From: Portulaca oleracea
Taxonomy: Eukaryota > Streptophyta > Magnoliopsida > Caryophyllales > Portulacaceae
Assembly (NCBI GenBank): GCA_029582165.1
Contig: CM055892.1
Location: 4,280,347 to 4,344,346 of the forward strand
Length of the DNA stretch: 64,000 nt
Reading direction: 5' to 3'
The stretch's first letter is position 1. Every line of letters starts with the position of its first letter. Both the position numbers and the translations under genes were made by a program. Below are positions 58,566 through 64,000 of the stretch, in pieces. The notes beneath the pieces are model-generated. The model made no database searches and had not been told where the DNA came from. It saw only the letters and a list, made by a program, of their open reading frames with translations.

Positions 58566-59018
58566 ATGTTAGATGCTTGTGCCTTTTGAAGACAACACAA
58601 GACAATTATTGTAAGCAAGCCTTCAAATGTCAAACAACGACGAAATTCTCGTCTTCCTACAGAAAAGAAGGACGTTAAAGTGTATTTTGTTTCTCTTAAC
58701 AACTTACATGGCCACAGAAAATAGACATAGGGCGTCAAAATTACCGTCACCTCCAAACAAAAGACTACGCCAGAATGTTGTTGTCACTCTAGGTGTTCAA
58801 GGGGCGACGAATTTTAGTTGCAGGACCACAATTATTTTTGTCGTCTTATAGCTATCAAAGGACATCGCTTTCTATTTTTGCCGCTCTAGTATAGGGCTTC
58901 GGCACAATAACATCGAAATAACGGCGAAGTTGGTTTTGTTGTCCTACGTATGGGACCGCGAAATTAAGACATTGGGCGACGAAAACAAGTGAGGTTCAAT
59001 ATCCTTTTTCTTGTAGTG
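58566..59018 (+). mobile_element. CACTA element 3' terminus
   Basis: Ends CTTTTTCTTGTAGTG, the inverted CACTACAAGAAAAAG terminus. Upstream are subterminal repeats with GACGAAA and TTTTGTCGTC motifs in both directions. It is a fragment. The coiled-coil frame at 56,179 may belong to it. Confidence 0.7.
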
Positions 59019-59039
59019 TGAACAAGTGATTTTTTTTCA

Positions 59040-60720
59040 AGTACCTACAAACATGATATTCTTAGAAGACTCTTTCCCCTGGAAGAGAAGTATTATTGAA
59101 TATATTCAAGAGTTTGAGCAGTTACTCATTAAGAGTGATCTCTAAGAACCTCCCAAATAAACAATGATGAGTTTCTTGAATGGTTTATCTCCCTCATTGC
59201 CAAGAAGGTTGAGATACAACCATATTAATCCCTTGATGAGCTTTGCAATCTTGCAATCAAAATCGAGCCAAGGAAGAAGGGGAAGGTCGTCTTTAGACCC
59301 TTTGGCCACCCCTTCGATCCTCCGTCCAAGTCGGTTCTTATGACTACTCCTAGGTTGCAAGAGACTTCACGGTCTAATCCTCCATCGCCAAGGGTAGACA
59401 ACGACAAGGGAATTTGTTATATGTCATTTCCTGGAGCATGAAGGCTTCGAGAATTACTTGAAGAAGTGGATGACCCATTACTTCCCCGACCCCTTGGATG
59501 GGGTCGATTGCAGAAAATGGGGATATTGGCAAAACATTGAACCCGCACCATATATTATTACGGGCACGACGTCAACAAGGCGTCGATCCACCTAGATCCA
59601 GAAAGAGTTTAAGCATGGCTCGACGTCACCAACTCGCACAACCTATCCTACGGGCAACAATACGGTTGTCGGAGTAAGGTTGGTGGCCCGGATGTGCCCG
59701 GCGATGAAGAGGAGGAGGACGTTGAGGACAAGGACGAAGAAGAAGGCGAAGGTGGAGAAGGAGAAGGCGAAACAGAAGAAGGTGAAGAAGGGGAAGGTCG
59801 TCTTTAGACCCTTTGGCCACCCCTTCGATCCTCCGTCCAAGTCGGTTCTTATGACTACTCCTAGGTTGCAAGAGACTTCACGGTCTAATCCTCCATCGCT
59901 AAGGGTAGACAACGATAAGGGAATTGGTTATATGTCGTTTCTTGGAGCATGAAGGCTTCGGGAATTACTTGAAGAAGTGGATGACCCATTACTTCCCCGA
60001 CCCCTTGGATGGGGTCGATTGCAGAAAATGGGGATATTGGAAAAACACCGAACCCGCACCATATATCATCACGGGCACGACGTCAACAAGGAGTCAATCC
60101 ACCTAGATCCGGAAAGAGTTTAAGCATGGCTCGACGTCACCAACTCGCACAACCTATCCTACGGGCAACAATACGGTTGTCGAAGTAAGGTTGGTGGCCC
60201 GGATGTGCCCGGCGATGAAGAGGAGGAGGACGTTGATGACAAGGACGAAGAAGAAGGCGAAGGTGGAGAAGGAGAAGGCGAAACAGAAGAAGGTGAAGAA
60301 GGAGGGGATGATGATGAAGGAGATGCGAGGGGTGACCCATCTTTGCGCACTACTTTGGGTCAAGTCAATGCTCATCTCGAGCAATTGAATATCAACTTCC
60401 AACAGCAACAAACACTCCTCCAGAATAAACACGACATGCTGGAGAGCCTGCAAGCTATGATGAACGCCCAAAAGTCTATGCTCAGCAATGTTCAATCTCA
60501 ATTGCAAAGACATGAGGAGTAGTTCCAACAATAGAACCAGTACATGCGCGATTGGGGGTTTTATCACTACACCATCGCTGGACACACTCTGGCATTGGAG
60601 AACAACTCCAACACCTATTACCCATCTTACTTCCCTTATTATCCTTACTTGCCTACCCCAAGAGGCCCTAGTCAATGTTGTGAGTTCGCTGCCCCCACTT
60701 GAACCTTTTAATTACTCTTG
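59040..60720 (+). pseudogene. Retroelement ORF region, gag-like with acidic and Gln-rich tail
   Basis: Frames read a decayed gag-like tail (NLAIKIEPRKKGKVVFRPFG). A conserved-looking block follows (FENYLKKWMTHYFPDPLDG), then VTNSHNLSYGQQYGC, an acidic run after PDVPGD, and a Gln-rich coiled stretch (LGQVNAHLEQLNINFQQQQ) ending near 60,522. The first half is duplicated in tandem. Frames shift and stop, so no product is expected. The Athila group is likely but unproven. Confidence 0.5.
59279..60300 (+). repeat. 511-bp tandem duplication
   Basis: 59,279-59,789 and 59,790-60,300 are almost identical (GGGAAGGTCGTC start; GGTGGCCCGGATG at 59,682 and 60,193). Few differences, so recent. Confidence 0.9.
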
Positions 60721-61911
60721 CTTGCATTTGAATGCTTGATAAGTGTGTGTGTATGTGGGAGGAGGAAGGGGGGGGGGGGAAGGAGGGGGTACCTAGCGGG
60801 AAGTGGGTCACTTTAATGCTTGTTTTGTCATTTCTGCTGTTGGTGAGGTTCGGTCGTCCTTTCGCATCGTTTTCATCTCATCGTTGCATCGAAAAATTGT
60901 TGTCTTCAAAGTCTTGCGTTTTGGGATACCCCGGGTAGGTTGCAGTGGTTGGTTTACACTCAACTTCATCGAGTGTAGGACCGGGTTAAGGCGCGTTTTC
61001 ACCCTCAATTCCCGCCTCAAGTGAGTGAGATTCGGGGTGGAGGTTTATTTCAGGCAATGTATATATTGTACATTTGTTTGTAGTCTTTTCTTTTAGTTCA
61101 TTGCATTTACTTAGTTATGCATTTTAGAATAGGTGCATTTAGGTAGCATTGCATTGTATATCCTAACCTTGTTTGTATTTCCTTTGAACATTTGATTGAG
61201 TTCTCTCCTCCATTTGAAGAACTTGAGGTAAACTCTTTCCATTATTCTTTTTTCTGTGTATATTTTTATTCTCTTTTGCATGCTTGTCTTCCCTTTTGGT
61301 GGCGCACCCCTCAAAGTGTGTTGTGTTGGGATCTCTTTGTTGATGGAGCCATGTGGGCTCGGGTTGCCACACTTTCTTTTTGCTAGGTGATAGTATACAT
61401 ACATATCCTTGTTTACTACCCTTCATGAGACACCCTATCCCACAATGAGGACATTATGGAGTTTTAAGTGTGGAGAGGGGGGGGGGTTATTTGTGATTTA
61501 GGTAGCTCACCTAGCATTTTGGTTGTATTTTCTTTCTTAGGAAATTGTGATAAATTTAAAAAAAAAATCAAAAAATATCTTGAAAAATGAAAGAAAAAAT
61601 GGGAAAAAGCCGTGAAAAAGTCAAAGTCTTTTGTTTTTTTTAATTTAGAATTTGCTCATTTTTATATTCCTGTAGTTAATGGCTGAATAGCTTTGTTGAT
61701 TGATTAAAAGCCTTAATCTAGAGTTTTGTCATGACTTACCTCTTTTAGACTCCTTTCACTAAGTGCAAAAACGAGTACCTTACTTTCTTTCACACCCTTT
61801 TTGTGATCGTGATCTTAGTTGCTTATGCTCGTGCTCGTGAAAAAGTGGAAATAAATAAAAGTAATCAATAAAAGTCAGTGAAACCAACAAGAGTCGGTGT
61901 GAGCGGGCGGC
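60721..61911 (+). other. Retroelement 3' non-coding region
   Basis: No frame. A GAGGACATTATGG phrase followed by AAGTGTGGAGAGGGGGG (about 61,446-61,488) is typical of the region before the 3' LTR in Athila-like elements. The A-rich AAAAATCAAAAAATATC stretch that follows fits too. Confidence 0.5.
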
Positions 61912-62233
61912 TGTAGACACTGGATTTTGTACCAGGACAAGTGTACAAACTGGGAACAACAAGAAAATAGGCTAGAAGGAAAGCAAAGTCACTGGGCCTC
62001 CATCAATTAAAAGCCATCGGGCCAACCCACTATAAAAAACCTTCATTTTCCGCCCTTTCCACATACATATGCCTACCATTTCGAATCCCATTTTTTCCAC
62101 AAGTCTCGTTGGCCCTATTTCTTTTGATGAGAGTAAAGTACACATCATAAGCTTTCCAACGCCTATTGAATTGCCTCAATCGGAGTCCGGATGAAAGAGT
62201 TATGGCCGTTCGAAGTTGCACTTAGCCAGTTTC

Positions 62234-62514
62234 AAAGGTCAAGCGGCTTTTACCAATTCCCAGGCCCGGAAAGCTGGCCCAGCAAGCAACTCCGGCCCAT
62301 TTTAAATTACAAAAGCCGTTGGGCTTTTGCAAGGAGTAGCGGCCCGCCTTGCCTTGCCACTTCACCTATCCGTGCACTTTAATCTTATAAGCCGCATGGG
62401 TTTTACGATTTTCTCTGATTTTGGCGCCAGAATCATCCCCATGCAATCCCATGGACAATAGCCCCACGTGATTGACTTTTTGACCAGGAAATTTGTAAAG
62501 GCCGCTAGGGTTTT
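62234..62514 (+). promoter_or_regulatory. U3 array of four variant palindromic boxes, element 3
   Basis: Boxes at 62,234-62,251 (AAAGGTC/GGCTTTT, two G-T pairs), 62,311-62,328 (AAAAGCC/GGCTTTT, perfect), 62,387-62,404 (5 of 7 pairs) and 62,497-62,514 (6 of 7). Spacings are 77, 76 and 110 bp, then 89 bp to the TATA-like box. Confidence 0.6.
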
Positions 62515-63236
62515 GATCTTGCATGGATGAGGACATAATTGTAGGGATATGTCTCTCACGTTTCCCTCCAAAACTCTGACTTCACCACCAATAAATACCC
62601 ATCATTTCATCCTCATTTCACAAGCTAATCCCTCCATAAACCTCCATACACTCATTCTAATTCTCCCTACTATGTCCATACTCTTCGAATTCTCTCCTAA
62701 TCACTCTCATCATCATCACCTTATCGTACCACCCCCTAACCATCCTCATATACATCCTTCTATCCAAGCTCCAAGCCGAGGCTAAATCAAGGGATCGATC
62801 TCCGCTTCCATCTCATCCATTCCTAGTAAGGTTTGCTTTTCACTATTGTATTTAATCATGTAATTTATGTTTTAATTCCTTACTTGTACATGTATTTGTA
62901 AAATAAAACCTCTTTGTTTTATATTGCATGATTAAGAATATAACGTTGTTAAATTCATTAAACTTCTCCCCGCTCTTTTCATTTAAAGTTCGATTTTAGT
63001 AGAGTCTGTTTTCTAAGAGGCAGATTCGAGAGTTCTTATAATTCTCGAATTCGTAATCTTACCCCCGAACTTAGAAATTTTGGTTTGTCGATTTCCTTAA
63101 ATTGGCTAGCGACTCTTTCTTCATTTTACAATCCATTTAATTATTTAAAATACACGTCTTTGCATTAAAATAGTTAGAAATGATTTAATACTACCATTTT
63201 CACTAATCCAAGGCTAACCCAAAAGAAATGGGCAAA

Positions 63237-63344
63237 GAAATTAGTAAAGGCTATGCGAGCTTCACTAATTTCCACCCATTTGTTCTGGGCCGAGGGAACG
63301 AATGGCCCAGCCTAGAAACATCAAAAGCTATGTGGCTTTTGATG
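63237..63344 (+). promoter_or_regulatory. U5 palindrome pair, element 3
   Basis: Box 63,237-63,272 has outer arms GAAATTAGT/ACTAATTTC. Box 63,319-63,344 has perfect 10-bp arms CATCAAAAGC/GCTTTTGATG. Centres are 77 bp apart. Confidence 0.65.
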
Positions 63345-63607
63345 ATTTCTGGCGGCCCATCTATTTTTTTTTGGCCCGGATTCAGTAATAGGCCGGAAAT
63401 AAATCATTAATAAAATATTTTTGTGCAATTTCGAGTATTTAAATAATATAAATGGATTTGTAAACAAATAAAGTTTCATCACCCCGAAAACGAATTTCAT
63501 AAAATAAAAATATCCTTATTTAAGGATTAAGCAGCCTTAGTTGGCTTTTGATCACTTAAGTAGTGCATCACGGAAAAAGGGTCACTTTTTTTCGGGGTCC
63601 TACAGAT

Positions 63608-63625
63608 TGGCGACTCCACTGAGGA
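63608..63625 (+). other. tRNA-Arg primer-binding site of element 3
   Basis: TGGCGACTCCACTGAGGA, 3 bp inside the LTR end, one base different from a full tRNA-Arg match. Confidence 0.8.
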
Positions 63626-64000
63626 CTTAAAACTTAAAAAGAGGGTAAAACTTGAACAAATCAAATTGATTTGAAATTGTAAAAGGGAGAAGTTGATTTA
63701 TTTCACAATTTTAATATTCTTTTTAGGCATTTTTGCATACCGGGCCACTCGACGGGTCTTTTGACACGGGAGTACAAAGGCGACGGTTTAAGTAATAACT
63801 AGGACTCTTCCCTGAGAGCGGGCGGGCACTACTTGTGTGATGCACCCTACATCGCCAAGCATTTGGTCTCTCCTCTCCCCATGTTATACTCAAAGGGCTT
63901 CTTTGAAGTCCGATGAGCAACACCTCACACTCCTTACCCACAAATTTTTAGGGGTAAGGTGAACCGAAGCGAGAACGTGCGGTAGGCCATGTTAACCCAA

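Larger units (their letters stand above)
61912..63604 (+). repeat. 5' LTR of Tat element 3
   Basis: Begins TGTAGACACTGG and ends GGGTCCTACA. The last 150 bp match the ends of the other Tat LTRs well, while U3 is diverged. A TATA-like AATAAATA lies at 62,590-62,597. Confidence 0.9.
61912..64000 (+). mobile_element. Tat-type retrotransposon, element 3 (5' end only)
   Basis: It has a 1.69-kb 5' LTR, a tRNA-Arg primer site and a leader block shared with element 1, and runs off the window. No coding part is reached. Confidence 0.85.

Noticed and set aside
60154..60675. 173-codon frame on the minus strand
   Set aside because: Antisense of the acidic and Gln-rich retroelement frame; Leu/Phe-rich by complementarity.

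Overview
This is a stretch of eudicot-type plant nuclear DNA. It is AT-rich, has spliced genes with GT-AG introns, and is packed with nested plant transposable elements. One intact gene is visible. It lies on the minus strand at 30,775-37,089 and encodes a 533-residue GAUT13/GAUT14-type galacturonosyltransferase of pectin synthesis in six exons. I see no rRNA, tRNA or CRISPR array.

Layout. From 1 to about 21 kb is a nest of elements. An 11.8-kb Tat/Ogre-type Ty3/gypsy element (623-12,378, minus) sits inside the last exon of an unidentified host gene, and the reading frame resumes on the far side. Next is an L1-type LINE (12.75-21.07 kb) split by a second, 5'-truncated Tat element (14.24-19.57 kb, plus). 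From 21 to 28 kb are a gutted chromovirus, a head-to-head inverted LTR pair holding a solo LTR, and two further Tat-like LTR pieces. The GAUT gene follows, with small elements in its introns. From 39.3 to 43.6 kb is a non-autonomous Helitron. From 44 to 59 kb are hAT, MULE-type foldback, Stowaway and CACTA pieces, an Athila-type pol remnant, Athila-like LTRs and a Ty1/copia 3' LTR. From 59 to 61.9 kb is a retroelement ORF region with a 511-bp tandem duplication. A third Tat element starts at 61,912 and runs off the window.

Most interesting signal. The Tat LTRs carry ordered arrays of short palindromes (type AAAACCC-N4-GGGTTTT): four upstream of the TATA box, and a pair in U5 in the first and third elements. 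Box spacing is about 77-79, 77-79, 100-110 and then 82-91 bp to the TATA box. It is kept between divergent subfamilies, while the arm sequences change on both sides together (for example AAAACCC/GGGTTTT in one and AAAAGCC/GGCTTTT in another). Other LTR families in the window have their own palindromic boxes. A second covarying hairpin, followed by CAAAAGGAGA, recurs in the internal regions of the first two Tat elements.

Limits. Family names rest on reading motifs by eye. Ends of old LTRs without clear target duplications are approximate, and percent identities were not computed.
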